64,000 bases of DNA. It comes from CAVSMC01 sp963798655. GTDB taxonomy: Bacteria > Pseudomonadota > Gammaproteobacteria > Burkholderiales > Casimicrobiaceae. The stretch spans positions 423,022-487,021 of the forward strand of contig CAWCUH010000007.1 in NCBI GenBank assembly GCA_963798655.1, given 5' to 3'. Below are positions 9,026-19,790 of the stretch, piece after piece (position 1 is the first letter of the stretch; every line of letters begins with the position of its first letter). Below the pieces are notes generated by a model. The model searched no databases. It saw nothing but the letters and a program-made list of their open reading frames with translations, and was not told the origin of the DNA. The translations under genes and the position numbers were made by a program.

Positions 9026-9892
9026 TTGCACGCGCTGTGGATGCTCGCCGCCGGATTGTCGTTCGCGCTGATGGGCGTATACGTCAAGCGCGCGAGCGCC
9101 GAGTTCGCGATCGCCGAGGTGCTGTTCTATCGCGCCGTCACGCAGCTCGCGCTCGCCTGGCTGATGCTCGCGGCGGCGCGGCTGTCGATTCGCACCGCGC
9201 GCCTGGGCATGCACGTCAACCGCGGCGTCGCGGGTTTCGTGTCGATGTTCATGTTCTTCTACGCGCTGTCCGCGCTGCCGGTCGCGACCGCGATGACGCT
9301 CAACTACACGTCGCCGCTATTTCTCGTGATCCTGCTCGCATGGCTCGCGCGCGAGCGCCCGCACACGACGCTGATCGGCACGGTGCTGCTCGGCTTCGTC
9401 GGCGTGCTGCTGCTGCTGCGTCCGGCGTTCAACGCCGCGCAGCTTTGGCCCGGAATCGTCGGGCTCGCGTCGGGCGCCCTCGCGTCCGCTGCCTACTGGA
9501 ACGTGCGCGAGCTCGTCCGCGCGCGGGAGCCGGAGGCGCGCGTCGTGTTCTATTTCTCGCTCGTCTGCGTGGCGGGCTCGCTCGTATGGATGGCGCCGCA
9601 ACGGTGGCATGCGGTGTCGGCGTCCAACGTGTGGGATCTTGTTGCGGTCGGCGTCTTCGGCGCCGCCGGACAGGTGGCGATGACGCACGCGTACGGCCGG
9701 GCCAGCACGATGGTGGCCGCGGCGCTCTCCTACAGCGGCATCATCTTCTCGAGCATCCTCGGTATCCTGATCGTCGGCGACCGGCTGCCGTTCGCGTCGT
9801 GGATCGGCATGCTGCTGATCGTCGCCGCCGGTATCATTGCCGTTCAGCTGCAGACGGCGCACAAGGAGCCGGCGCGCGCAGCGCCGCTCTGA
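9026..9892 (+). CDS. EamA/DMT-family membrane transporter
   Basis: This 288-residue inner-membrane protein has about ten hydrophobic segments in two EamA repeats, for example MLAAGLSFALMGVYVKR at the N-terminus and YSGIIFSSILGILIVGDRLP near the end of the second. The family exports or imports small metabolites; the substrate cannot be read from sequence. The start is a TTG at 9026; an ATG at 9041 is the alternative. It lies ten bases before the rhodanese gene, so the two are probably co-transcribed. Confidence 0.85.
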   Translation: MHALWMLAAGLSFALMGVYVKRASAEFAIAEVLFYRAVTQLALAWLMLAAARLSIRTARLGMHVNRGVAGFVSMFMFFYALSALPVATAMTLNYTSPLFLVILLAWLARERPHTTLIGTVLLGFVGVLLLLRPAFNAAQLWPGIVGLASGALASAAYWNVRELVRAREPEARVVFYFSLVCVAGSLVWMAPQRWHAVSASNVWDLVAVGVFGAAGQVAMTHAYGRASTMVAAALSYSGIIFSSILGILIVGDRLPFASWIGMLLIVAAGIIAVQLQTAHKEPARAAPL

Positions 9893-9902
9893 GCGAGTTG
9901 CC

Positions 9903-10745
9903 ATGTACAAGACGCTGATTTCAACCGCCGACCTCGCCGCGCACCTCGGCGATCCGTCGTTCGTCGTCGTCGATGTTCGGCATGATTTGTCGCAGCCCGA
10001 GCGTTGGGGGGAGGACGCCTATCGGAAGTCGCACATTCCGGGCGCCCGCTTCGTGCATCTCGATCGCGATCTCTCGGCGCCGAAGAGCGGCAGCAACGGC
10101 CGGCATCCGCTGCCCGCGCCCGAGGCGGCGGCGGCGACGTTCGGGCGGCTCGGCATCGGCGCCGAAGCGCAGGTCGTCGCGTACGACGCGCAGACCGGCG
10201 TTTTCGCGTCGCGCCTTTGGTGGATGCTGCGCTGGCTTGGCCACGACGCGACTGCCGTCCTCGATGGCGGCTTCGACAAGTGGACACGCGAAGGCCGCCC
10301 GGTGACCTCCGACGTGACGCAGATCGTGCCGGCGACGTTTGCGATTCGTCGCGTCGAGCGGGTCGTCGGTGCGGACGACGTGCTCGCGAGTCTCGGCGAT
10401 CGCTCGCTCACGCTGATCGACGCGCGCGCGCCGGAGCGCTATCGCGGCGAAGTCGAGCCGATGGACCCCGTGGCCGGTCGCATCCCGCACTCGCTCAACC
10501 GGCCGGCTTCACTGAATCTGGGGCCGCAGATGACATTCAAGCCGGCGCCGACGCTGCGTACGGAATTCGAACGGTTGCTCGCCGGCACGCCCGCCGATCG
10601 GGTCGTGCATTCGTGCGGTTCCGGCGTCACCGCGTGCCACAACCTGCTTGCGATGGAAGTCGCCGGCTTCGCGCCGACGCGGCTGTATCCGGGCTCGTGG
10701 AGCGAGTGGAGCGCCGATCCGTCGCGGCCAACCGAAAAGGGCTGA
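9903..10745 (+). CDS. two-domain sulfurtransferase (rhodanese / 3-mercaptopyruvate type)
   Basis: This 280-residue protein has tandem rhodanese domains. The N-terminal one is non-catalytic and carries WMLRWLGHDATAVLDGG. The C-terminal one has the active-site loop VVHSCGSGVTACHN. CGSGVTA is closer to the CG[ST]GVT loop of 3-mercaptopyruvate sulfurtransferases than to the CRKGVT of thiosulfate sulfurtransferases, so mercaptopyruvate is the more likely donor (inference). The likely role is cytoplasmic sulfur transfer or cyanide detoxification. The ATG at 9903 starts ten bases after the transporter gene. Confidence 0.88.
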   Translation: MYKTLISTADLAAHLGDPSFVVVDVRHDLSQPERWGEDAYRKSHIPGARFVHLDRDLSAPKSGSNGRHPLPAPEAAAATFGRLGIGAEAQVVAYDAQTGVFASRLWWMLRWLGHDATAVLDGGFDKWTREGRPVTSDVTQIVPATFAIRRVERVVGADDVLASLGDRSLTLIDARAPERYRGEVEPMDPVAGRIPHSLNRPASLNLGPQMTFKPAPTLRTEFERLLAGTPADRVVHSCGSGVTACHNLLAMEVAGFAPTRLYPGSWSEWSADPSRPTEKG

Positions 10746-10751
10746 CGGCGC

Positions 10752-11324
10752 TCACGCGTGAGCGAGCGGCCATCCCGCGAGCTCGCGATATTCGGATCCG
10801 CCGGCGCGCGTCGTCGATGCCAACAGCGTCAGCCGGTCGATTCGCCAGGCGACGGGATCGAGCACTGCGCGTTGAACCGCCCGCACGCAGCGTCGCGCAA
10901 GCGTCAGATGCGGTCGGAACGCGCGCTGCTCGACCGCGAATGCGCGCGCATCGAGCGCGGCGCCGAGGCGCTGATGCAGTCGAATCAGCTCATCGGGCAG
11001 CGTAGCCGGTGCAAGCCACACGAGATCGCCGCCGTGTGCGCCGCCCAGCCGTTCGAGCGACACGTCGATTGCGCGAACGCCGTCTGCCGCCTGCGCGCCC
11101 GCCTCGCGCAACGCGTCGACGCGCTCCGGGACGACGGCGCCGACGAACGCAATGGTCAGATGAAGATTTTCCGGCGCGACGGCGCGGCCGCCGCCGGCGC
11201 GCGCGACGTCGGTCGCGATGGCCGCGAGCCGTACGCGTGCCGCCTCGTCGGGCCACAGCGCGAAAAAGAGTCGCAGCGACTTCGGGCGGGCGCCCGATTC
11301 GCCGCGCGACGCGCGTCGGTCCAT
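10752..11324 (-). CDS. thpR: RNA 2',3'-cyclic phosphodiesterase (2H family)
   Basis: This 190-residue protein belongs to the 2H phosphoesterase family. The two His-x-Thr-x motifs appear as NLHLTIAFVG (about residue 53) and FRPHLTLARR (about residue 142). ThpR hydrolyses 2',3'-cyclic phosphate ends of RNA and was first named a 2'-5' RNA ligase. The start at 11324 gives the usual length. Its 3' end faces the sulfurtransferase gene with a six-base gap, and it is divergent from the SDR gene. Confidence 0.88.
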   Translation of the reverse strand: MDRRASRGESGARPKSLRLFFALWPDEAARVRLAAIATDVARAGGGRAVAPENLHLTIAFVGAVVPERVDALREAGAQAADGVRAIDVSLERLGGAHGGDLVWLAPATLPDELIRLHQRLGAALDARAFAVEQRAFRPHLTLARRCVRAVQRAVLDPVAWRIDRLTLLASTTRAGGSEYRELAGWPLAHA

Positions 11325-11362
11325 CGCGCTAGCATACCGGCTTCGACGATCGGAGAAATGCG

Positions 11363-12148
11363 ATGGGCAAGCTCGACGGCAAGGTCGCGTTGGTGACCGG
11401 CGGCGCGCAGGGCATCGGCCGCGCATGCGTGGAGCGCCTGCTCGCCGACGGTGCGCGCGCCGTCATCATGGACGTGAGCGCGCACGGCGCCGACACCGTG
11501 CGCGAGCTCGATGCATCGAGCGTCGATGCCGTCTTCGTGCACGGCGACGTGTCGACGAAAGGCGGCGCCGGCGCGCTCGTTGCAGCGGCGCTCGAGCGCT
11601 TCGGTCGTGTCGATGCGCTGGTAAACAACGCCGGCGTCGTGCACGCCGCCGACTTTCTCGATCTCGACGAGGACGATTTCGACCGCGTACTGCGGATCAA
11701 CCTGAAATCGATGTTCCTGTGCGGGCAGGCGGCCGCGCGCCAGATGGTCGCGCAGAAGCAGGGCGGCGCAATCGTCAACATGTCGTCGGTGAACGCGGTG
11801 ATGACGATTGCCAACCAGGTGCCGTACTGCGTGTCCAAGGGCGGCATCAACCAGCTCACCAAGGTGATGGCGATCTCGCTCGCCGCGCACGGCATTCGCG
11901 TCAACGCGATCGGCCCCGGCACGATCATGACCGAGCTCGCACGCGGCGCCGTGCTGGGCGACGCCGCCGCGCGGCGCAAGATCCTGTCGCGCACGCCGCT
12001 CGGACGGCTCGGCGAGCCGTCGGAAATCGCGTCGATCGCCGCGTTCCTGCTCTGCGACGATGCGTCGTATCTGACCGGACAAACGATCTATCCGGACGGT
12101 GGACGCCTCGCGCTGAACTACACGGTCGCGGTGCCCGACGACGCGTAG
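11363..12148 (+). CDS. SDR-family oxidoreductase
   Basis: This is a 261-residue classical short-chain dehydrogenase. It shows the Rossmann glycine motif TGGAQGIG near residue 13, VNNAGV, the catalytic Ser in NMSSVNA and the YCVSK active-site Tyr-Lys. The cofactor is NAD(P), and an Asp at the end of beta-2 (VIMDVS) favours NAD. The substrate is not determined; sugar and secondary alcohol dehydrogenases look alike. It stands alone, divergent from thpR and convergent with aceA. Confidence 0.88.
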   Translation: MGKLDGKVALVTGGAQGIGRACVERLLADGARAVIMDVSAHGADTVRELDASSVDAVFVHGDVSTKGGAGALVAAALERFGRVDALVNNAGVVHAADFLDLDEDDFDRVLRINLKSMFLCGQAAARQMVAQKQGGAIVNMSSVNAVMTIANQVPYCVSKGGINQLTKVMAISLAAHGIRVNAIGPGTIMTELARGAVLGDAAARRKILSRTPLGRLGEPSEIASIAAFLLCDDASYLTGQTIYPDGGRLALNYTVAVPDDA

Positions 12149-12245
12149 CCGCCGGACCACCCGTCACGGCGGGCGCGATCCATGCACTCCGACGCGGGCG
12201 CGCCACTCACGCCACCGGGCACCGCCGCTTGCTTACTGCAGACGG

Positions 12246-12277
12246 AAAAACAGCCGCGCGCCTTGCGGACGCGCGGC
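12246..12277 (-). terminator. intrinsic terminator of aceA
   Basis: Read on the minus strand, GCCGCGCG pairs with CGCGCGGC across a nine-base loop and is followed by a run of five T residues. It lies about 30 bases past the aceA stop and is a good rho-independent terminator. Confidence 0.75.
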
Positions 12278-12305
12278 CGGAGGCTGCAACCCGATCGCGT
12301 TTCGC

Positions 12306-13616
12306 TTACGCGTTCGCGACCGATAGGCTCTTCTTCTTGTCGAAGAACTGCTCGTCCTCGGTCGAATGCGACAGCGCCGTCGTCGACGCCGCGCTGCCCT
12401 GGACCGTCGTCGTCACCGCGTCGAAGTAGCCGGTGCCCACCTCGCGCTGGTGACGCACGGCGGTGAAGCCCTTGTCGACCGCCGCAAACTCCGCTTCCTG
12501 CATCTCGACGAACGCGCTCATGCCGCGCCGCGCGTAGCCGTGCGCGAGGTTGAACATCGAGTAGTTGAGGCTGTGGAAGCCGGCGAGCGTGATGAACTGG
12601 AACTTGTAGCCCATTGCGCCGAGCTCGCGCTGGAAGCGCCCGATCGTCGCGTCGTCGAGGTTCTTCTTCCAGTTGAACGACGGCGAGCAGTTGTACGCGA
12701 GCATCTTGCCCGGGTGCTTCGCCTGGATTGCCTCGGCAAACTGCTTCGCGAATTCGAGATCCGGCTTGCCGGTCTCGCACCAGATCAGATCGGCATACGG
12801 CGCATACGCGAGTCCGCGCGACACCGCCTGCTCGAGTCCCTTGCGCGTCTTGTAGAAGCCCTCGACCGTGCGCTCGCCCGTACAGAACGGCTTGTCGGTG
12901 TCGTCGACGTCCGACGTGACGAGGTCGGCCGCCTCGGCATCGGTGCGCGCGAGCAGGATCGTCGGCACGCCCATGCAGTCCGCGGCGAGCCGCGCTGCGA
13001 CCAGCTTCTCGACGGCCTCGCGCGTGGGCACGAGGACCTTGCCGCCCATGTGGCCGCACTTCTTGACCGACGCGAGCTGGTCCTCGAAGTGAACGCCGGC
13101 CGCGCCCGCCTCGATCATCGCCTTCATCAGCTCGAACGCGTTCAGCACGCCGCCGAAGCCTGCCTCGGCATCGGCGACGATCGGCGCGAAGAAATCGATG
13201 TCGTCCTTGCCTTCCATGTGCTGGATCTGGTCAGCGCGCATGAAGGTGTTGTTGATCCGGCGCACCACAAGGGGAACCGAATTCGCCGGATAGAGCGATT
13301 GGTCCGGATACATCTCGCCGGCGATGTTGGCGTCGGCGGCGACCTGCCAGCCCGACAGGTAGACCGCCTTGAGTCCTGCCTTCACCTGTTGCAGCGCCTG
13401 GTTGCCCGTCAGCGCGCCCAGCGTGCCGACGAAAGGCTCGTCGTTCAGCAGCTTCCAGAGCTTCTCGGCGCCGCGGCGCGCGAGCGTGTGCTCGACGTGA
13501 ATCGAGCCGCGAAGCCGCACGACGTCCTCCGCCGTGTAGCCGCGCGCGATGCCCTTCCATCGCGGATTTTCGGTCCAGTCCTTGCGCAATCGAGCCGCTT
13601 CAAGATCGTAGTTCAT
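12306..13616 (-). CDS. aceA: isocitrate lyase
   Basis: This 436-residue enzyme cleaves isocitrate to glyoxylate and succinate, the entry to the glyoxylate shunt. The catalytic loop KKCGHMGGK is intact, and NCSPSFNWKK, another family hallmark, is present. The start at 13616 was preferred over 13631 because GGGACGAG lies just upstream and the family opens with MNYDLEAARLRKDW-like sequence. No malate synthase gene lies nearby. A promoter about 250 bases upstream is bracketed by inverted boxes (13865-13916). The competing enzyme, isocitrate dehydrogenase, is encoded at 31082-32338. Confidence 0.97.
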   Translation of the reverse strand: MNYDLEAARLRKDWTENPRWKGIARGYTAEDVVRLRGSIHVEHTLARRGAEKLWKLLNDEPFVGTLGALTGNQALQQVKAGLKAVYLSGWQVAADANIAGEMYPDQSLYPANSVPLVVRRINNTFMRADQIQHMEGKDDIDFFAPIVADAEAGFGGVLNAFELMKAMIEAGAAGVHFEDQLASVKKCGHMGGKVLVPTREAVEKLVAARLAADCMGVPTILLARTDAEAADLVTSDVDDTDKPFCTGERTVEGFYKTRKGLEQAVSRGLAYAPYADLIWCETGKPDLEFAKQFAEAIQAKHPGKMLAYNCSPSFNWKKNLDDATIGRFQRELGAMGYKFQFITLAGFHSLNYSMFNLAHGYARRGMSAFVEMQEAEFAAVDKGFTAVRHQREVGTGYFDAVTTTVQGSAASTTALSHSTEDEQFFDKKKSLSVANA

Positions 13617-13864
13617 GTCTCGTCCCATCATGTGCGTTGGCCAATCCGGTCCGCTCGCGCTCGCCGGGAACGTTGGTCAGCAGCCCGCGTGCACTGCGCA
13701 CGCGAGAGCTGCGGTGTGCGAGGTTCGGCAATCCCAGTCGCCGGCATCGCACTGCACGGACCCGCGAGGATCGCTCCCGGGTCGAGCGGGCATGGATGGG
13801 TGTACGCGATTACCCAGGCCCAGCGCCGATTGCGCCAAGGTTCAATCGGCAATCGGCTCGTGAC

Positions 13865-13916
13865 CATTGCAAAGTATCAAAGGAATCAGCGGGTGGCAAG
13901 ACGAATTTTTGCAATG
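13865..13916 (-). promoter_or_regulatory. aceA promoter flanked by inverted CATTGCAAA/TTTGCAATG boxes
   Basis: On the minus strand TTGCCA (13899-13894) and TACTTT (13876-13871) are 17 bases apart. The 9-base boxes CATTGCAAA (13865-13873, overlapping the -10) and TTTGCAATG (13908-13916, upstream of the -35) form a perfect inverted pair 34 bases apart. This looks like a repressor bridge around a promoter. Boxes containing TTTGC are bound by RamB/ScfR-type short-chain fatty-acid regulators, which control isocitrate lyase in some bacteria; linking that family to this site is only an inference. Confidence 0.5.
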
Positions 13917-13959
13917 CAGCGGTAATAATCTCACGCATAATCAGTATATTAGAAACACA

Positions 13960-14164
13960 TTCCACATTGCGGAAAGAACGCCGACCTGTTCATGGCGGAA
14001 AAGTTGCTGCTTTGCAGAAACGGCGCCGCACGACGACGTTGCCAGCGAGGTCAAGCGATCCACAAGTTGGCAATTAAGTCAGTAGCTTGCAACATCCGCA
14101 ACGAGCCAGGTCGTCAGCACGCGGTTTTCGAGTTGATTTGAAATCGGTTTCCGCGATGCGGAAA
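13960..14164. repeat. two related palindromes in the aceA upstream gap
   Basis: TTCCACATTGCGGAAA (13960-13975) and TTTCCGCGATGCGGAAA (14148-14164) share the pattern TTTCCGC-rATG-yGGAA, read on opposite strands. They sit in the 562-base gene-free gap 13617-14178, which is more AT-rich than its surroundings around 13860-14100. The second lies 15 bases past the end of the beta-CASP gene and may be a weak terminator stem. Nothing coding was found in the gap. Confidence 0.4.
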
Positions 14165-14178
14165 CTCCTGGTGTGTCG

Positions 14179-15612
14179 CTAGAGCGGCACGCGGTCGTTG
14201 CGCGCCGGCACGTCGACCGATGTCCAATGCAGCGTCGCGGTGATCGCGCGGGCGAACTCGAGCGCGGTCTGCTCCTCGCCGTGCGTGACGTGTACGTGTT
14301 GCGGCGGCCGGCCGAAATGCCGCAGCCAATCGAGCAGCGCCGCTTGATCGGCGTGCGCCGACAAGCCGCCGATCGTGTGCACCGACGCGCGCATCGTGAT
14401 CGCGTGGCCGAAGAGCTCGATCGTTCGCGCGCCGTCCACGATCGCGCGGCCCAGCGTACCGGCGGCCTGAAAACCGGTGAAGACCAGCGCGCATTCGGCG
14501 CGCCCGGCGTTGTGGCGCAGATGATGCCGGATGCGCCCGGCTTCGCACATGCCGCTCGCGCTGATGATGACCGCGCCACTGCGCACCGAGTTGATTGCCT
14601 TCGAATCGTCCGCCGACTCGGTGAAGCGCACGCGCACGCGGCCCGGATGTGCGAGCTGCCAGCTCGACAGGTCGCGGCTATCGCGGTCGAGCGTGGCCGA
14701 ATATTTCGCGGTGATCGCGGTGGCGCGCGTTGCCAGCGGCGAATCGACGAACACCGTCAGCGGTGCGACGCGGCCGTCGCGCACGAGCTCACCGAGCAGG
14801 TGCAGCACCTCCTGCGTGCGTCCTACGGCGAACGCGGGAACGACGACGTTGCCGCGCGGCAGCGTCGACACCAGCACGCGCGCAAGCTCCTTGATGCTCG
14901 CGTCGAGCGGCTTGTGCATGCGGTTGCCGTACGTCGATTCGACGACCAGCACGTCGGCATGCGCGACCGGTGTCGGGTCGTTGAGCACCGGCCTGCCGGG
15001 CTGCCCCAGATCGCCCGAGAAAACGACGGCGCGCTCCCCGCCCGGCGTCGCGATCGACATTTCGACGATGGCCGAGCCGAGGATGTGGCCGGCGTCGCGG
15101 AACCGGAAGCGCACGCCGGGCGCCGGCTCGAACGGCGTGTCGTAGGGCAGCGGATGCAGTTGCGCGAGACATGCGTCCGCCTGAGCAACCGTGTACAAAG
15201 GCGGCAACGCACGCACCGCGACGTTGTCGCGCGCGGCTGCACGAGTCGTCCCCTGCGCCGCCTGCGATTCCTGGATGTGAGCGCTGTCCGGCAGCATCAC
15301 GCCGAGCAGGTCGCACGTCGGGGGCGTCGCATGGATCGGTCCGCGAAAACCGCGCGCGGCGAGTCTCGGCAAGAGGCCGGAGTGATCGATGTGCGCATGC
15401 GTAAGCACGACGAAGTCGATCGACGCGCAGTCGAAGTCGAGCGTGGCCAGGTTGCGCTCGTACGCGTCGCGGCCGCCCTGGAACATGCCGCAGTCGACGA
15501 GGAAGCGCGCCCGCGCGGTCTCGACCAGCATGCAGGAACCGGTCACTTCGCGGGCGGCGCCGAGAAAGCGCAGCGTCGCTGTCGCATCGCGGTCGTGTGC
15601 AGCGGCGTTCAT
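14179..15612 (-). CDS. beta-CASP metallo-beta-lactamase RNA exonuclease-like protein
   Basis: This 477-residue protein joins an MBL fold to beta-CASP and RMMBL parts, as in bacterial homologues of CPSF-73/Ysh1. The zinc motif THAHIDHSG is near residue 68, with later metal ligands in RDAGHILGSA and FSGDLG. ISASGMCEAGR and GGLSAHADQ are beta-CASP and RMMBL hallmarks, and a terminal HGE segment is present. Such proteins are RNA nucleases or RNA-processing factors, cytoplasmic. The start is an ATG at 15612; a GTG at 15639 is possible. The physiological RNA target is unknown. Confidence 0.88.
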   Translation of the reverse strand: MNAAAHDRDATATLRFLGAAREVTGSCMLVETARARFLVDCGMFQGGRDAYERNLATLDFDCASIDFVVLTHAHIDHSGLLPRLAARGFRGPIHATPPTCDLLGVMLPDSAHIQESQAAQGTTRAAARDNVAVRALPPLYTVAQADACLAQLHPLPYDTPFEPAPGVRFRFRDAGHILGSAIVEMSIATPGGERAVVFSGDLGQPGRPVLNDPTPVAHADVLVVESTYGNRMHKPLDASIKELARVLVSTLPRGNVVVPAFAVGRTQEVLHLLGELVRDGRVAPLTVFVDSPLATRATAITAKYSATLDRDSRDLSSWQLAHPGRVRVRFTESADDSKAINSVRSGAVIISASGMCEAGRIRHHLRHNAGRAECALVFTGFQAAGTLGRAIVDGARTIELFGHAITMRASVHTIGGLSAHADQAALLDWLRHFGRPPQHVHVTHGEEQTALEFARAITATLHWTSVDVPARNDRVPL

Positions 15613-15681
15613 GGCGATCCGTTTCGCATTGCGCTCCACCGCATTATTCTAGGCGGTCGCGGCAGCAGGCGCCGGGAGGAA

Positions 15682-15993
15682 ATGTTGAAGCCGACGGCAG
15701 TCGCATTCGCAATCCTGCTCGCCGGCTGCGGGGCGAGCGCGCAGACGCGCAGCCCCGGCATCGGGCAAACGCTCGCCGCAACCTGCTCGAATTGCCACCC
15801 GACGGCGAGCGACGGCGCCGGTGACGTGCCGAGCCTCGCCGGCGTTCCGAAGGACGACATCGTGCGCGCGATGAAGGCCTTCAAGGCAGGCACGCGCCCG
15901 GCGACGGTGATGCAGCAGCTCGCACGTGGCTATACCGACGAGCAGATCGATGCGCTCGCCGGATGGTTCGCGGCGCAAAGGCGGACGAACTGA
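15682..15993 (+). CDS. monoheme cytochrome c, predicted lipoprotein (FccA-like)
   Basis: This 103-residue protein starts with a signal sequence ending in ILLAGC, a lipobox that would put a lipid anchor on Cys16. The heme c site CSNCH follows near residue 36, with a Met ligand probably in the C-terminal half. It is directly followed (two-base gap) by a sulfide dehydrogenase flavoprotein gene, the usual order for flavocytochrome c, so it likely accepts electrons from that flavin. GGGAGGAA seven bases upstream is a strong ribosome site. Confidence 0.85.
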   Translation: MLKPTAVAFAILLAGCGASAQTRSPGIGQTLAATCSNCHPTASDGAGDVPSLAGVPKDDIVRAMKAFKAGTRPATVMQQLARGYTDEQIDALAGWFAAQRRTN

Positions 15994-15995
15994 CG

Positions 15996-17279
15996 ATGCG
16001 GGCTCGACGGCGCGAGTTTCTGTGCGCGGCGGCAGCCGGCGCAGCATCGTTCGTGGCCGGCTGCGCCACCCCGACGCCCTCGCGATCGCCGGCGGCGCGC
16101 GTCGTGGTGATCGGCGGCGGGTACGGCGGCGCGACGGCGGCGAAATACCTTCGCGTATGGAGCGACGGCCGCGTCGACGTGACGCTCATCGAATCGAACG
16201 CGCGGTTCGTGTCCTGCCCGCTGTCGAATCTGGTCATCGGCGGCAGCAAGCAGATCGCCGACCTGACGACGCCGTACGACGATCTCGCGCGCCGCCACGG
16301 CGTGCGCGTCGTGCGCGACACCGCGGCCGCCGTCGACGCCGCGTCGCATCGCGTGCGGCTCGCGAGCGGCGCCGATGTCGCGTACGACCGGCTGATCCTG
16401 TCGCCGGGTGTCGATTTCATCTGGCACGAGGTTCCGGGACTCGACAATGCCGACGCGCAGGCGCGCATCCTGCATGGATGGAAGGCCGGCGGGCAGACGG
16501 TCGCGCTGCGCCGCGAGCTCGAGGCGATGCGCGACGGAGGCGTGTTCGCGATCGTCATTCCGCCGACGCCATATCGCTGCCCGCCCGCGCCGTACGAGCG
16601 CGCGTGCCAGGCAGCGTGGTACTTCAAGCGCGCGAAGCCGCGCTCGAAGGTGCTCGTCCTCGACGCGAACCCGGACGTCACGTCGAAGGGCGCGCTGTTC
16701 CGCCACGCGTGGCAAGCGTTGTACGCCGGTATCGTCGAGTATCGCCCGAACCACGGCCTCGCCGGCGTCGACGCGCGAGCGCTCACCGCGAAGTTCGACG
16801 TCGACGACGACGTGTCGGCCGACGTGCTGAACGTGATTCCGCCGCAGCGCGCCGGCGCGATTGCGCGCAGCGCGGGCGTCGTCACGGCGAACGACCGCTG
16901 GTGCGACGTCGACTTCCTCACGTTCGAGTCGGTCGCGGCAGCCGACGTCCACGTGCTCGGCGACGCGATCCAGATTGCACCCGGCATGCCGAAGTCGGGC
17001 CACATGGCGAACCAGCAGGCGAAGGTGTGCGCGGCGGCGGTCATCGCGCTCATCGACGGGGAAGCGACGAATCCGCAGCCCGTGCTGTCGAACACCTGCT
17101 ACAGCTACATCACGGACAAGGCGGTCGTGCACGTTGCGTCGGTGCACCAGTACGATCGCGCGAGGAAGACGCTGATGCCAGTCGAGGGGGCGGGCGGACT
17201 CTCACCCGCGATGAGCGAGCTCGAAGGCCGCTACGCCGAGAGTTGGGCGCGCAACATCTGGGCCGACATGCTTGCGTAG
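15996..17279 (+). CDS. flavocytochrome c sulfide dehydrogenase flavoprotein subunit
   Basis: This 427-residue FAD protein oxidises sulfide to sulfur in the periplasm and passes electrons to the cytochrome subunit. The Tat motif RRREFL is followed by a hydrophobic stretch ending FVAGC, a possible lipobox. The FAD-binding VVVIGGGYGGATAAKYLR (about residue 33) and the redox-active Cys in FVSCPLSNLVIGG match the FCSD family; NTCYSYI late in the protein offers the second Cys. I start at the ATG at 15996, which places the Tat motif at the N-terminus. It is an operon with the preceding cytochrome gene. Confidence 0.9.
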   Translation: MRARRREFLCAAAAGAASFVAGCATPTPSRSPAARVVVIGGGYGGATAAKYLRVWSDGRVDVTLIESNARFVSCPLSNLVIGGSKQIADLTTPYDDLARRHGVRVVRDTAAAVDAASHRVRLASGADVAYDRLILSPGVDFIWHEVPGLDNADAQARILHGWKAGGQTVALRRELEAMRDGGVFAIVIPPTPYRCPPAPYERACQAAWYFKRAKPRSKVLVLDANPDVTSKGALFRHAWQALYAGIVEYRPNHGLAGVDARALTAKFDVDDDVSADVLNVIPPQRAGAIARSAGVVTANDRWCDVDFLTFESVAAADVHVLGDAIQIAPGMPKSGHMANQQAKVCAAAVIALIDGEATNPQPVLSNTCYSYITDKAVVHVASVHQYDRARKTLMPVEGAGGLSPAMSELEGRYAESWARNIWADMLA

Positions 17280-17385
17280 AGGGTCAGAGTGCTCGCGTAG
17301 AGGGTCAGAGTGGGTGTCGTCCGTCGTTCGCGCATCGACAATCGTAGCGAGTATCCACTCTGACCCTCGAGTGCACTCTGACCCT
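17280..17385. repeat. REPIN-like block of a 12-bp repeat (two direct, two inverted copies)
   Basis: AGGGTCAGAGTG occurs at 17280-17291 and 17301-17312, spaced 21 bases apart. Its reverse complement CACTCTGACCCT occurs at 17356-17367 and 17374-17385. The first copy overlaps the end of the flavoprotein gene. Paired inverted units between convergent genes resemble REPINs mobilised by REP-associated tyrosine transposases; no such transposase gene is visible in the window. Confidence 0.75.
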
Positions 17386-17392
17386 CCACACG

Positions 17393-17426
17393 AACGAAAC
17401 GGCGGGCCGCAGCCCGCCGTTTCGTT
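17393..17426. terminator. bidirectional intrinsic terminator between fccB-like gene and clpA
   Basis: AACGAAACGGCGGGC pairs perfectly over 15 bases with GCCCGCCGTTTCGTT around a CGCA loop. AAC/GTT ends give short A and T flanks on either side. It is placed to stop transcripts from both convergent operons. Confidence 0.75.
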
Positions 17427-17443
17427 GCGCCAACCCGACGCCG

Positions 17444-19714
<2,271 letters not shown>

Positions 19715-19790
19715 ATTCAGCCTTCCGCCTGCCTGAGCGTGCCGTCCGCCGACCCAATGTAGGCGGTGCGATTCCGTCAGGCCTTAACGC

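Noticed and set aside
17280..17385. Possible CRISPR-like repeats
   Set aside because: Only four 12-base units, half of them inverted, with no regular spacers and no cas genes.
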